Below are positions 46,501 through 57,879 of a DNA stretch of 64,000 bases, piece by piece. The notes below the pieces were generated by a model that saw only the letters and a program-made list of their open reading frames with translations, did not search any database and was not told the origin of the DNA. The position numbers and the translations under genes were made by a program. The stretch is from assembly GCF_001577835.2 (NCBI RefSeq), contig NC_029516.1, forward strand, positions 159,757,911-159,821,910. The letters run 5' to 3'. How positions within the stretch are numbered: position 1 is the stretch's first letter; each line of letters begins with the position of its first letter. The stretch is from Coturnix japonica. Lineage: Eukaryota > Chordata > Aves > Galliformes > Phasianidae.

Positions 46501-49500
46501 CCATGGTCACTATTTTTCTGTTCATCTTCCTACTAGATTTCCCTGCTTCTATAGACTCTTGTCAGATCTGATAACATCTTAGATGAAAAATGCTTTCCTC
46601 TGAGTCCCGCGTCTAGCCTACACCGTGCATTGTGTTGGGAACCTAAAAGGTGTTCAAACGGTATCTGATCTGACACCTTCTTGCAGGATGCTCTGTTCTG
46701 AAGTGCTGCTTTTCCTTCTATTGCTTCTGATAAGGCAGCCCACTAGAAGTGTTCACTTTTGACTCAGTTCTACCCTTTGGGTGGAAGGGAACCATTTACA
46801 TGTTTGTAAGTCAGGATGCTGGTAACATATCTGGTTTTAATTTTCAGGGATACTGGACTGGCAGCCCTGTTGAAACCCTTGGTTAGTACCTTTATTCTCT
46901 CTAGCAAAAACTTTAGCCTCCGCTGTGACAGTTCCCTCTGTGTGACATTTTGTTGACAATCTCCCAGTTAATCATAGAATCCCAGAATGGCTTGGGTTGG
47001 AAGGGACCTCAAGGATTATCGAGCTCCAACCCCCCGCCACAGGCCGGGCTGCCAAATTAGCAGACCTCCATCAGGTTTTTCTGGTGAGCCACCTAGTAGG
47101 TCCATTTCTTGTTGTGCTTTTGGGAAGGAGACATTTAGCTTTACTGAGCAGGCATTAACTGCAAGCAGGTAACAAAGAAGGACTCACTTTAAAGAAAGCT
47201 TCTGGAGCTTTGTTTGGGTAGATTACAGTCTGTCGTGTGAGTCATCTCTGTCTCTTCTGTCGGGGTTTAATCTAAAATATCTCAGATTTCCTTTATGTGT
47301 GAGCTATTCAGTGGATAAAGCTGTGTGTAATTTTACGCTGATATAATAACTTATGTCTGTGTTCTCATGAAATGAGACATCTTTTCTGCTTTCCAGAGTT
47401 TATGTTTCCTGTAAACCAACTAAATCACAGGAAAGAGATTTCTTCTGCGTTCCAAGCTGGCAACAGAAAACAACAAAACACCAGATTCAGGTTGACAGCT
47501 GAAAAACACTGAGTGCATGTTTTTCTTAATAAGCTCACATGAAAATATGTGCAGTTCATTATAAAGAAAGCAATATAAATTCCCTAGCCGTCAATAGTTT
47601 TTAAACTGTATAGCTCAATCTAACACAAAAAGTAGATAGTAGATGCTTTAAAAAACAATTCGTTTTCCAATGGCTAGAGCTACGAAGGATTGTAATACCA
47701 GACCATCAAAGTAGGTACAGTAAATTATCAGAGAAACAAATACAGACTTCCCTTAAATCAATGCCAAACTGTGCCAGTGGGCTTTGAGGCATCACGTTAG
47801 GATAGTGATAGCGCACAGAAGGAGCTATTCATCCAGAGATTTCTTAGTCCTTCCAAGATGTGGGAATCATTTCGTTTTCCTAACAGACAGGGAAAATGAG
47901 GCGCAGATGCAAAAAGGTTTGCTGACAGTCTCAGAATGTGTGAATGAATGGAGAAAAGCTGAAATGTGCTGCCTTTGGCTCCGCAGGCCTCATTACTATT
48001 GGCACCAATAGGAAATGTTCTATTAGAGTTATCACCCTTTTGAGGTGTTGGATGGTCTCTGTATGGTTGCAAAACATTCTTGCATGGATCTATGTAAGGG
48101 CAGGGTGCAGTTTACAGTCTCCATGGGCCACACACATGGCTCATTCCTTCCCACATGCCCCATCGCTGCTTTCCCACCCCATGCTCCTCTAGGAACTTCC
48201 TGGTCCCCAGCTCTCACCTTTGTACCAGTGACTCTGGGGATTCCTTTGGATTTTCTTCTCCCATACACTGGAGAAGAAAAGTGGCTCATTAGTTCCCTCA
48301 GGGTTCCCCACAGTTCCCTCTTTTTTTTTTTCTGCTCTTTACCTCTCTACACAGGCGCTCTGTACAGCTACCCGTATCCTCACCTGTCACAGAGTCCCTT
48401 GCATATTGCACCAGGACTTGTGTTCCTCCCACGCCTTTTCTATCTGTCTGGAGAGTGAATCATTTCTGCGTCTGTGACAGGAAGGGCAGAGCCATGCTGG
48501 GGCACTGTTTATGCTGGGAGAAGATAACAGCAACTGTGCCTGACCTTTGATGAAAAGAATTACAGGCCAGATTGATGGCTACTGGATGCCCTCACCAGAT
48601 GCCAGGGCCTCGTATATCCTGCATTTTCCCCCTTCTCGGGATGAGAAGGACACTGCCTATGGATGTGTAAAAACATTTCCTAACAGTTTGGAATTGGTTG
48701 GCTGTGGTGTTCAAAAGCCATCTGCACTGCATCTGAAGAAAGGAATGTCACCAAGATGACTGTAAGGACTTGAAAAGTTGGCCGACCGATTCCCAAGCAG
48801 AGAGCACAGCTGGCTGCTGTTGGTGAAATTCCACACAGACTCACGACATTCCTGCCGCCCTTTCAGGCTCCGGTTGAAGTCAATGATTGACACCAAGTGT
48901 GGGGCGGGGGGCAGAGTACGTAGGAACATGGGTCTTTGTGAAATTCAGTGTTGAACCCTCTATATGAGGGTCATAAAGGCAGTCTGAGCATCCACAATGC
49001 CTTTGCCAATGAAGTAAACCTGGGTTTGTGTTTCCTCTGCAAAGCTGAGTCAGTTTCAAAGCAAGCTTTGCCCTGATGCATCCATTTTGTGTTGAAATCA
49101 AATTCCTGTTCTTATATTCTCTACTCCTTTGCCGATAAAAACAAGTTTGATCTCATAGATGTAGTCCTGATAAAAATAAATGAGGTTATCCAAACTGCAG
49201 TTAGAACTTAGTTTTTCACCTGCCTACCTTACTGAACCTTTGTCTGTCATTAATGTTAATTCTCACTGCCATTAAACAAATTATATTTACTTCACAGGTT
49301 GGGCTGCCTAAGCAGCGTTGGACTCTGAATGCCTGTTTCTAACTAGTTTAGCATTGGATTTGGGAAGAATGATTTCCCAGTATCACTCTGCAAACAAAAC
49401 AGATGTATTAAAACAAGAACATGTCAGTGGTGTTTACCCAAGTCCTTTTTCCTCGCACATTGTTCACTGCACATCACAGTAATTTGGTTCTAGACATTTC

Positions 49501-51200
49501 CTAGTAAAGGATGTTGCTATCAGCAAATTCTTTGAGTACTCTCACACATATATGTGCACAATTATTTTGTGTGTGTGTTACTGTAGCAGACAACCAGACA
49601 TATCTGACGATCTTGCTTTATCTTTCACAAGCTTTCTGAGTGAGTTCAAGGTTTTGTTGGCTACCACTACTGCGTAACGATTCGTCCACACACATCACAA
49701 TTGCTCGATTGATCGTATTTTTAGCAGCATGATTTGGTAATTGGTTCCAAATATAATTACTTAGGAAGACTCACACCTTTGCCCATCTAACACTGATACA
49801 AGAGAACAGGGAGGGGAGAAGGCGATTCACCGCATTCGATGTGAGAGAATGGGAGAGAGCTGCACAGAGCTCCTGCCTCCTCTTGCTGTCTCAGGTGGGT
49901 GGAAAGAATGTGGAGCCGTGGAGCTGTGCTCTTTCCCACCGTACCTACACAGCACAGCAAACAGCTGCTCAGGCAAGTCAAGAGCTGGATGCTGTAATCA
50001 TCATATGTCCAGCAGGCTCACTCACTTTAGATGAGCCGTGAATAAACACACTGACCCTTACTCATGGCAGATTATTATCTTGTGGTCTAGCTGAAAGTGG
50101 ATTTGCTCGTACAGACATATTGTGTAGCTCTTTTTATGTGCATCTTTCCCTGTGGCAATACCTTGTTCGGTAGAACACAGCTGGGATGAAAGACTTGATG
50201 GATCCACAGTCATCCCCAAAAACTTAGAGATCAAATCATGTTCTCACGGAGCTGTTGTGTCATGCTACAACCAAATTCCGTTTCCTTCATGTTTTCAAAG
50301 ATCTCATTTTTTAACAGCCTGTTTTTCTAAAGGCAGAAACAGCCTGAGGAGTTTTCTTATAAGCAGTGGACCAGCTGAATACAGTTACTTTGTGGAAGCA
50401 AATGCAATCCATCTCTGCTGTACCTGCTGCTGCTGCTGGGAATTCAAACCAGCAGCTCTGTGCAAATGCATGAAATTCAGAAAGTGCAGCTGGCTGGAAC
50501 CAGGAGGTGAAATAGTGCAGCTGAGTTTCATTCCCAGGTGGATTGGAATGCTAAAGGAAAACAAACAAGCTCGGTGGAGGAAAATAAGTGAACAGATCTG
50601 TTTTACCTAGATTCAGAAATGTGGATGACAACCAAATCTTATGAAATAACGTATCAGCAGAGAGTAAGCAATTTTTATCTTGATGCTGTTCCTTTAAGCC
50701 AGCCTGAATTTTGTTGGGAAAAGGTCTCAAGGCATTGAGCAATCTCTGGTTTGGGCAATCATGTTGCTATGCTTCATCGGTTAAGCACAACAGTAATTCA
50801 GAAAATGAAGCCATGCTGCATCTGTCATATCATTTAAAATTTACTTCAGTATAGCAGGTATTTGAAGATTGCAAAATGAACCACATTATCCTGCAATATT
50901 CCTCCAACATTGGAATCTGCTCTGAACCTGATGAGTTTCTTTAGCTTCCTTAGGAGGAGCCAGAGGTTTCCTCCTTCCCCCACTCCCTGCAATATATTCC
51001 GGTCAATAACACTATTAAAATTCCAACAGTAATATACAACTCAGTAATATACATCTACAGACTATAGAGATATCTAAAACAGGCTCGGATCCAGGCACTT
51101 CCAACTGTAACGAGCTCTGATATGAACTTTGCATTCAAAAACCCTTTTGCAGCTTGGGCCTGGAGTTTTGTCCCAGGATTAGTAACAGATTTACAGCAAA
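43531..51200. other. Intergenic upstream of LATS2, no gene seen
   Basis: Mostly single-copy AT-rich DNA with one short CR1 tail (46970-47061). The frame 45321-45821 (+, 166 codons) and 50152-50610 (+, 152 codons) have no recognisable motif. Regulatory elements for LATS2 may lie here but cannot be read from sequence alone. Confidence 0.45.
46970..47061 (-). mobile_element. CR1 3' tail fragment
   Basis: 92 bases: aatcatagaatcccagaa, 'ggcttgggttggaagggacc', 'gattatcgagctccaacccc'. 5'-truncated. Confidence 0.85.
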
Positions 51201-51226
51201 ATTTGTGACTGAATCGAGTTCGGGGC

Positions 51227-51298
51227 GCTGTGAGGAAACGGCGCTGCCCGGTGTGGGGAGGGCTGAGGCGCCATCGGGCAGCGCCGTTTCCTCACAGC
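51227..51298. repeat. Perfect 24-bp inverted repeat with 24-nt spacer
   Basis: Arms 51227-51250 and 51275-51298 are exact reverse complements (arm core ggaaacggcgctgcccg), 16 of 24 bases G or C, separated by 51251-51274. It could form a 72-nt hairpin or cruciform at the upstream edge of the LATS2 island. Confidence 0.95.
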
Positions 51299-51569
51299 CA
51301 CCTTCTGCCCCCAAAACCCGGGTTGAACCATTTACGAGACTGTAGAGCCACTTGTGAGGTGGGGAAGCGCCACATGACGGCTATAAACACCCCGAGAGGC
51401 GGAGGACACACCGCTCCCACCCCATCTCCTCAGGCAGCCCCATCCCCGTTCCCGCCCCGCCGCTCGAGGCCCCTCCCCCCCCCACTGGTATGTGGCGGGA
51501 GGGGGGTGAGAGTGGAATGACGCGGGCGCTGGGTCACGTGAGCAGCGAGGAATGCTAACAATGTAGCGA

Positions 51570-51704
51570 ATGTCCCGACTGCGCCCCGCGCTGCGACCGG
51601 GACGGAGCGGGCGGACGGAGATGGAGAGCGGAGCGACCCGCCACGTCGGGGCCGCCGCCACCACAGCGCTGCGTGACGGAGCGCAGGGGGTGTAAGCCGA
51701 GGAG
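51570..51704 (+). other. LATS2: Candidate non-coding first exon of LATS2
   Basis: A consensus-like donor gaggag|gtgagg lies at 51704/51705 inside the CpG island, on the LATS2 strand. The LATS2 start codon is in a later exon with its own acceptor at 56367, so an untranslated exon is needed near here. The 5' end is a guess. Confidence 0.45.
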
Positions 51705-52252
51705 GTGAGGCGGGTTTGCGACGTAAGGGCGCGGCGGTGCGGCTCTTCCCATAGCACGGCGGCCCCTCCATTCCCACCCCGGATGCTCCGCTTGTCTGAG
51801 GGGAAAGTTAGAGCTCGGGGCCCGGGGGAGGCGGGTGTCCCGCGCGAGGAAGAGGGGCGCGGGGCTGGCTGTCGCGTCCCGTCACCCCGCCCCCTCCCCC
51901 CCCTCAGGCCTCGCCGCTCCGTGCGGGGCTCTCCGGTGTGACAGTCCGGAGCGGGGGGAGCCCTCATGCTTGGCCGGGGTTCAACTCCTGGGAGCTTTCC
52001 ATCCCGGGCCCGACCCTCCCTTAGGGCTGTGTGGAGGGGCCGAGCTCCGGCCCCCGTCCGCCTCAGCTTGTTCGGCCGGGCCCGCGGCTCGGCCTGAAGG
52101 TCACGGCCCGGCTCAGCGCCTCAGCCCCGGCCCTGCCCGCCGAGTGCGGGACCCGCGCCTTGCTGCGAATCGCTCTGCGTAGCCCCGGGATTGCGGCGGT
52201 GGCTGCTGGCCGCGTCCCGCTGCGCTGTGCCGGGCCGGCCCCTGCGTTTGGC

Positions 52253-52377
52253 TATTTAAGACCCGCCTGGACGCCGAGCTGTGTGACATGGTGTAGGGAG
52301 CCTGCTTTGGCAGGGGGGTTGGACTCGATGATCTCTGGAGGTCCCTTCCAACCCCTACAATTCTGTGATTCTGTGAG
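52253..52377 (+). mobile_element. CR1 3' fragment at the edge of the LATS2 island
   Basis: 125 bases, sense to LATS2, in its first intron. It has 'tttaagacccgcctggacgc', 'gtgtagggagcctgctttgg', 'ggactcgatgatctctggag' and ctgtgattctgtg. Same subfamily as 12913 and the SINE tail. Confidence 0.92.
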
Positions 52378-54121
52378 TCTCGAGCGCTGAGTTACTCTGG
52401 GACGGTTTTGTTTGCAGGGGGGAAGACGAGGGGGAATGATCTTGGGAGAAGTGCTCCTTTTGGTTCTTGCCGCTTTTAGCTTGCGTGCTCTTATAAAGAG
52501 GAGTGTGCTTTGTAACACAGTGAAATTCCTGGCCCCTTTTCCCTAGGTTAGACCTCCAGCACAAAGTGGCCAGGTTGCTTCCATGCATTTCGGAGCCAAA
52601 AAGCCCAGTGCGATGCCAGCAAATTGTGAGAAGGCAGTTGTGTCCGTTCCTTAAAACTTCAGTCCTTACTTCTGCAGCCATCAGTAGTTATTCACCGTGC
52701 CGGCACAGTTAGAGGCTGGGAAGCATCTTGTCAGCTCAGGGTCTGAGACTTTGCTCCTGAAGCACAACTGAGCTTTAGAGCTTTAGTTTCTTGCCGGTGT
52801 TCAATCCTACAGAGCCACTGGCATATGCAGCCTGTTGCTGAATGAAGAAATGGGAGTGAGTAGGCAGTGCTGCTGGGATGGCAGACTTCAGCATGTGAAT
52901 TCAGCGTGGCTGGCTGGTTGGTTGCTGCCAGGCAGCGATTGGTATTTCTCAGATGAAGATTCTCAGTTACTCAAAAAGTTGTTCTGACCTCGTGTTGTTA
53001 AAAAGATTTGAAATGTTTTTTCTTCAGAGTAACAGGCAGGCTTCTAATTGACAGAACATACAACGTTTTGGCAGGGGAAAAAGAACAGAACAGCACCTTA
53101 GAAGTATCTAATCAGAATGGTTTGGAGCTCAGAAATAATTCTGAGTAGTCATTTCTCATGACAGCAAAAAGGCTGTGTGTATATCTGTGCCATAGGCAAG
53201 GTGAGCTTTGAGATTTGGAGTTATCTAAGTCCAAATGTACAGTCACAAATCCTTAGACACACTGTTTCTTTTGAGGCATAACCCTTTTACTTGCATATGG
53301 ACTTTAAAAAGCAGGCAGCTTGTTTCTTTGTAAATTGCCTGTGATACTTAATGTCCTGATTTCTTGGCTGATCTTGAATATCTGGCTTAAAAAAAAGGAC
53401 AAAACAAACTTCTGCAAAATATGAAGCGCATCTGCAGTTCTGACTTACAGTTGTTGTTCTTCTCATTTGTATCTCTGAGCAATCAGCGCTGCTTTCTAGT
53501 TTAGCTGTGCTGTGAATGCAGGCTGAAGAAGCTGCCAGCTGGCTTGACCTAGCTTTATTAGACTCAAGCTCAGGCTAAAGGTCACAGCAGTTCTTTATTT
53601 GAAGCATGTGTGTAAGTGGGAAGGCAGTTCTTTGTGGCAGAAAGGTGGGAAGGGCTGGAGTTCTTCCCGCACATCCCAGGCCTGTGGGTTGGCACGGGGT
53701 CTGAAAAGAGGAAGAACAGCCCGGATTCCTAAACCCAGCCATATGGTGCCTGCTGCTGTCAGGAAAGGAAGGGCGGTCATAGATCACTTAATTGCTCTGT
53801 ATCTTTCAAGCGCTAGCGAGTTATGCTGGAGTCCTAAGAAGGCTGTAATGCTGTTTTGCTTTTTAACCCTTTGCTTTGGCTGTGTGCTATTTGTTGCTAA
53901 ATTCTAAGTGTGCTCTCCAGCAGTTTGATCCTGGAGCTCTCAGCATAGGTGTGTACCACTTCTGGGCTCAGGGGGCTGGGATGGGCTGCTGTTACCTTGC
54001 ATGGAAATTTCCTTGGTGTGCTTAGTTAAGAGCATAAGACATAGACAGTACCTAAAGTGATCAGTCTGTGCTCCTGTATTTCAAAGTGCTCTGGAGACTA
54101 TTTCAAAGGACTCTGGGGTCT

Positions 54122-54592
54122 GACCAGAGGGGCCCAGGGGAGGGCCACGAAGATGATCAGGGGGCTGGAGCACCTCCCCTATGAGGACAGGCTGAGGGAA
54201 TTGGGTTTGTTCAGCCTGGAGAAGAGAAGGTTGCGGGGTGACCTCATTGAGCCTTCAATACCTGAAGGGAACCTACACACCAGGAGGGGAGTAAATCTCT
54301 CGAAAGGGCTGTAATAGCAGGAACTAGGGGAAATGGTTTTAAGTGAAGGAGGAAGATTTAGGTTGGATGTTAGGGGGAAGTTCTTCACTAGGAGAGTGGT
54401 TAGGCCCTGGAACAGGCTGCCCAGGAGGTTGTGGTGCCCCGTCCTTGGAGGTGTTCAAACCAGGTTGGACAGGGCCCTGGGCAACCTATTAGTAAAAGGT
54501 GTATGTTTGGTGGCCCTGCCAGGCAGGGGGTTGGAACTACATGATCCTTGAGGAGGTCCCTTCCAACCCGGGTTCATTCTGTGATCTGTGAC
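54122..54592 (+). mobile_element. CR1 LINE 3' fragment with many single-base indels
   Basis: In LATS2 intron 1. Follows the 28291 copy along its whole length, but with many one-base losses and gains, often in short runs (for example caggaggttgtggtgcc where the sister has cagggaggttgtggatgcc). Confidence 0.93.
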
Positions 54593-55167
54593 TTGGCTGT
54601 AATTTGCCCTGTACTCAGTTCTTGGTTTAGTGGAGAACTTGACTCTCTTGACAGTAGCCCACGTGCCAGTGAGGAGGTGATGATGGGCTTCAAGGGGTAT
54701 GTGCGGACTCCTGGCTTTCAGGTAGTTATCTGTTTGCTTGTCTGTGAGGGGTGGTAGTAAGTTGTATAGAAATGGTTGTTTTGTTGGAAACGCTGTAGCT
54801 GTCACAGGAACAGTTATTGCAGTGGGTGGAGTGTATGACTAGAATGCTTTCTGGAGAAGCTTTTCATGATGTATTAATAATAGTAATACTGCAGGCTGTG
54901 AAGCCCCTTTATAATGAGGGCTGAGAAAGAAGGTCCGCTTTGCTTCTGAGTGACCAACGATAGCAGAACTTCACCAGCTTCTGTTTGTGGCTTCAAAACA
55001 ACTGGACCCGAAATTCTGAGCTTTCTCAATGGAGCAGCAGGGTAAAGTCACTGTGCAGATGTTGGTACTGGTGGCAGAAACAAACTTGTAGCATCAGTGC
55101 TATGTGATGCTTCTTTTTAATCCTTTTTCTGAAATGCATCTGTATGTAATGTTTGGCATGTAACAGT

Positions 55168-55455
55168 CATGGAATCATAGAATTACCCAGGTTGGAAAAA
55201 AAGACCTTGAAGATCATCAAAGTCCAACCCAGCTAACCAGTACCCTAACTCTAACAACCCTACACTAAATCATATCCCTGAGCACCACATCCAAACGGCT
55301 CTTAAACACAACCAGGGATGGCGATTCAACCACCTCCCTGGGGAGCCTATTCCAGTACCTAACTACCCTTTCTGTAAAGAAGTTCTTCCTAATATCCAAC
55401 CTAAACTTGCCCTGGCGCAACTTGAGGCCGTTTCCCCTCGTCCTGTCACTTGTCA
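55168..55455 (-). mobile_element. CR1 LINE 3' fragment
   Basis: Reverse-oriented in LATS2 intron 1, with an intact short ORF2 end on minus ([40 protein letters not shown]). The tail is catggaatcatagaatt. Subfamily of 26436. Confidence 0.93.
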
Positions 55456-56367
55456 ATGCCACGAAGACTCAGTAAATAAAGAATTCTGATTACCTCTCAG
55501 TGCTGTAAAGGTGTCACAAGTTGCAGAGTAGCTCAGTTCTGCTCCATAGTTGTATAGCTGACCTCTGCTGTGTATCATAAGAGGGCTGTGAGGCTGTATC
55601 ACAGCTGTGTTTTAATCTTATGTGAGCGGTCTGAACTTCTTCAGCTTTTTGTGCTGTTACTGAGTAGCTCCTTCCCTGTCTTCTTGTCAGGCACAGTTAA
55701 AGTATGCATCACCCTTTTGATTCCCTCGCCCTTGCACCCTTTAATAATAGCAATAATACAAAGAAATAAAATAAACCCCCTGGAACTGGGAGAGGGGCAA
55801 TTCTTACCTTCAACATTGGCAAGAACGTTCATGTGGAATGGCAAAATATCTTGTCACTTTGTTATTAAAATGCTAGAAGTTGCTATGGTTAGAATCATCA
55901 ATATTTCCATTATAAGGCTTTTTCATAAACTCTTGAAACTGAGCTCAGCTTGTGTAAAACAAACAAAATCTGAAGTGGGGGAAAAACGTTTCATGAGCAT
56001 GCTCTTCCCTAATTATGAAACAGGATAGGCTTGTCCAGGGTTTGGTTATGCAATGGGGTGGGAAACCTGCCACAATTAGGTAGTGTATGAAATTCTCAAG
56101 CTTTGTAGTTTCTGAGGTTTTTATTTTCATTTATTTTCAAAACAAGGCCTTGAAGAAAAATGCTTTTTTTGATGATGTCGAGAAAGCCTTTTGAAATCCT
56201 ATTCTTGAAAACAGATAAAGTGATAATCATCATTAATGCATTAAGCTGCAACAGCTTAATAAGGTTAAACTGATTCACTTTCACTTGATTAATTGTCATG
56301 TTGTCCCTTTGGAGGTGTTTACAATATCAACTTAATTACGCGTGCTTTCTGTTTGCTTTTGTTTCAG

Positions 56368-56609
56368 ACGCCGTCGGTTTGTGAAATGATGACTCCAAGG
56401 ATTTTCTGTAGGAGATGTGAAGACTGTGAGCTGAAGTAAAATGCTGGCAGGAACCTCTTGAGGATTTTGCCATTTTTCTTTTTCCCTTTGAAGGATTTAT
56501 GTTTACAAGAAATTGATACCGTGAAGCGACACTTCTTAGAAATAAAGTAGCTAAAAAAAAACTACCAAGAATAAAGCTGTATTTATGCTCAGAGAAAACT
56601 GGATTAACA
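56368..56609 (+). promoter_or_regulatory. LATS2: LATS2 5' leader with four upstream AUGs
   Basis: Between the exon acceptor (tgtttcag, ending 56367) and the start codon lie uORFs at 56386-56439 (two ATGs, 18 codons with stop, G at -3), 56441-56461 and 56499-56516. A fourth, 56585-56740, starts in another frame and overlaps the LATS2 start. Such leaders usually lower translation of the main frame; that effect here is inferred. Confidence 0.8.
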
Positions 56610-56948
56610 ATGAGGCCAAAGACTTTTCCTGCTACAACGTATTCTGGAAACAGCAGACAAAGGTTACAAGAGATTCGAGAAGGTTTAAAGCAGCCATCCA
56701 AATCTTCAGGTCAGGGGCTGCCTATTGGACCAGGCAGTGAAACTTCTCTGGACCCTAAGATTTTAGTAGGGAAGGATGCTGCAAGGCAGCAGCAGATGAG
56801 ACAAACGGCAAAGTTTGGACCTTATCAGAAAGCTCTGCGAGAAATTAGGTATTCTTTGCTACCTTTTGCTAATGAGTCGAGCAATACAGCAGCTGTTGAA
56901 GTGAATAGGCAGATGCTCCAGGAGCTGGTGAATGCGGGTTGTGATCAG
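56610..56948 (+). CDS. LATS2: LATS2, first coding exon (rest outside window)
   Basis: N-terminus of the large tumour suppressor kinase 2, an AGC-type serine/threonine kinase of the Hippo pathway that phosphorylates YAP/TAZ. The exon gives 113 codons and ends in cag|gtacgt in phase 0. MRPKTFPATTYSGNSRQRLQ, EIREGLKQPSKSS, KFGPYQKALREIRYSLLPFA and NRQMLQELVNAGCDQ match human LATS2. LATS1 differs: it has extra residues before MRPKTF and a diverged middle. The segment ends inside the start of the UBA domain (LQELVNAGCDQ); the kinase domain is downstream. The ATG has A at -3. Its CpG-island promoter lies 5 kb upstream. The next intron runs past the window end; no further LATS2 exon was found. Confidence 0.96.
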
Positions 56949-57315
56949 GTACGTATGAGTTGGAAGAGAGGGGAATTGTCACTGTGATCAAAATAAGTTT
57001 ATGCTTGGTCCTGAGGTAACAATGTTGATAATGGTTATCAAGTTTACTGGTTGTAAAAAATGCACCAACTCTTTTGGCAGTCGTATTGCTGTGTGAATAG
57101 CTGAGCAGATGAACTTGCTGTTGAGAGGCATGTCTAGTGTGAGGTTAATTCGTGTTATGAAGATGGTTGTGGTGACCTCTAGGACTTCTGTAATTTCTTC
57201 ATTTGATGTATAAGGCTTAACAGGGCAGCATGTTTTTGTTGGGTTTTTTTTTTTTTTCCCTTCTCAATACTGTAGCAAGTTCTATCTGTGAGTATTAGGG
57301 TGGAATTCTGTCTAA

Positions 57316-57660
57316 TATGTCTGAAAGGAACCTATATCCAGGAGGGGATTAAACTCTTCGAAAGGGCTGACAATAGCAGGACAAGGGGAAAAGGATTTAA
57401 GTTGAAAGAGGGAAGATTTAGGTTGGATGTCAGGGGAAAATTCTTTACTAGGAGAGTGGTTAGGCCCTGGAACAGGCTGCCCAGGGAGGTTGTGGATGCC
57501 TCGTCCTTGGAGGTGTTCAAGACCAGGTTGGACGGGGCCCTGGGCAACCTGATCTAGTAATTGTGGAAGTTTGGTGGCCCTGCGAGGCAGGGGGGTTGGA
57601 ACTACATGATTCTTGAGGTCCCTTCCAACCCGGGTCATTCTGTGATTCTGTGATTCTATA
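57316..57660 (+). mobile_element. CR1 LINE 3' fragment
   Basis: In the LATS2 intron, sense. It reads [20 protein letters not shown] and [20 protein letters not shown], then the 28291-type tail ending ctgtgattctgtgattct. Confidence 0.94.
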
Positions 57661-57879
57661 TGTCTAAACTCCACTTGCTGTCAGAAGCAAATGAAAAGAA
57701 CGATGTATGTATTCTTTGAAGAAGCTTGCTTGCTGTTTGCAAGGAACAAGTGTAATTGGATGCATGCATTTTCTTCCTTACCTTCTTTGCTTCCACCAAG
57801 GGAGGGTAGTCCTGTCTCAGATAAGGAATTCAGCACAGAGATGCTTGTTTTTATCATCCTGAGATGGGTGTTGGAATAC

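Larger units (their letters stand above)
51200..52250 (+). promoter_or_regulatory. LATS2 CpG-island promoter
   Basis: About 1 kb of CpG-dense DNA upstream of the LATS2 coding exon and on its strand. It contains TGGAATGA (51513-51520) and GAGGAATG (51547-51554), TEAD-type GGAATG cores, and an E-box CACGTG (51535-51540). There is no TATA box. It begins with a perfect inverted repeat (51227-51298). Confidence 0.75.
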
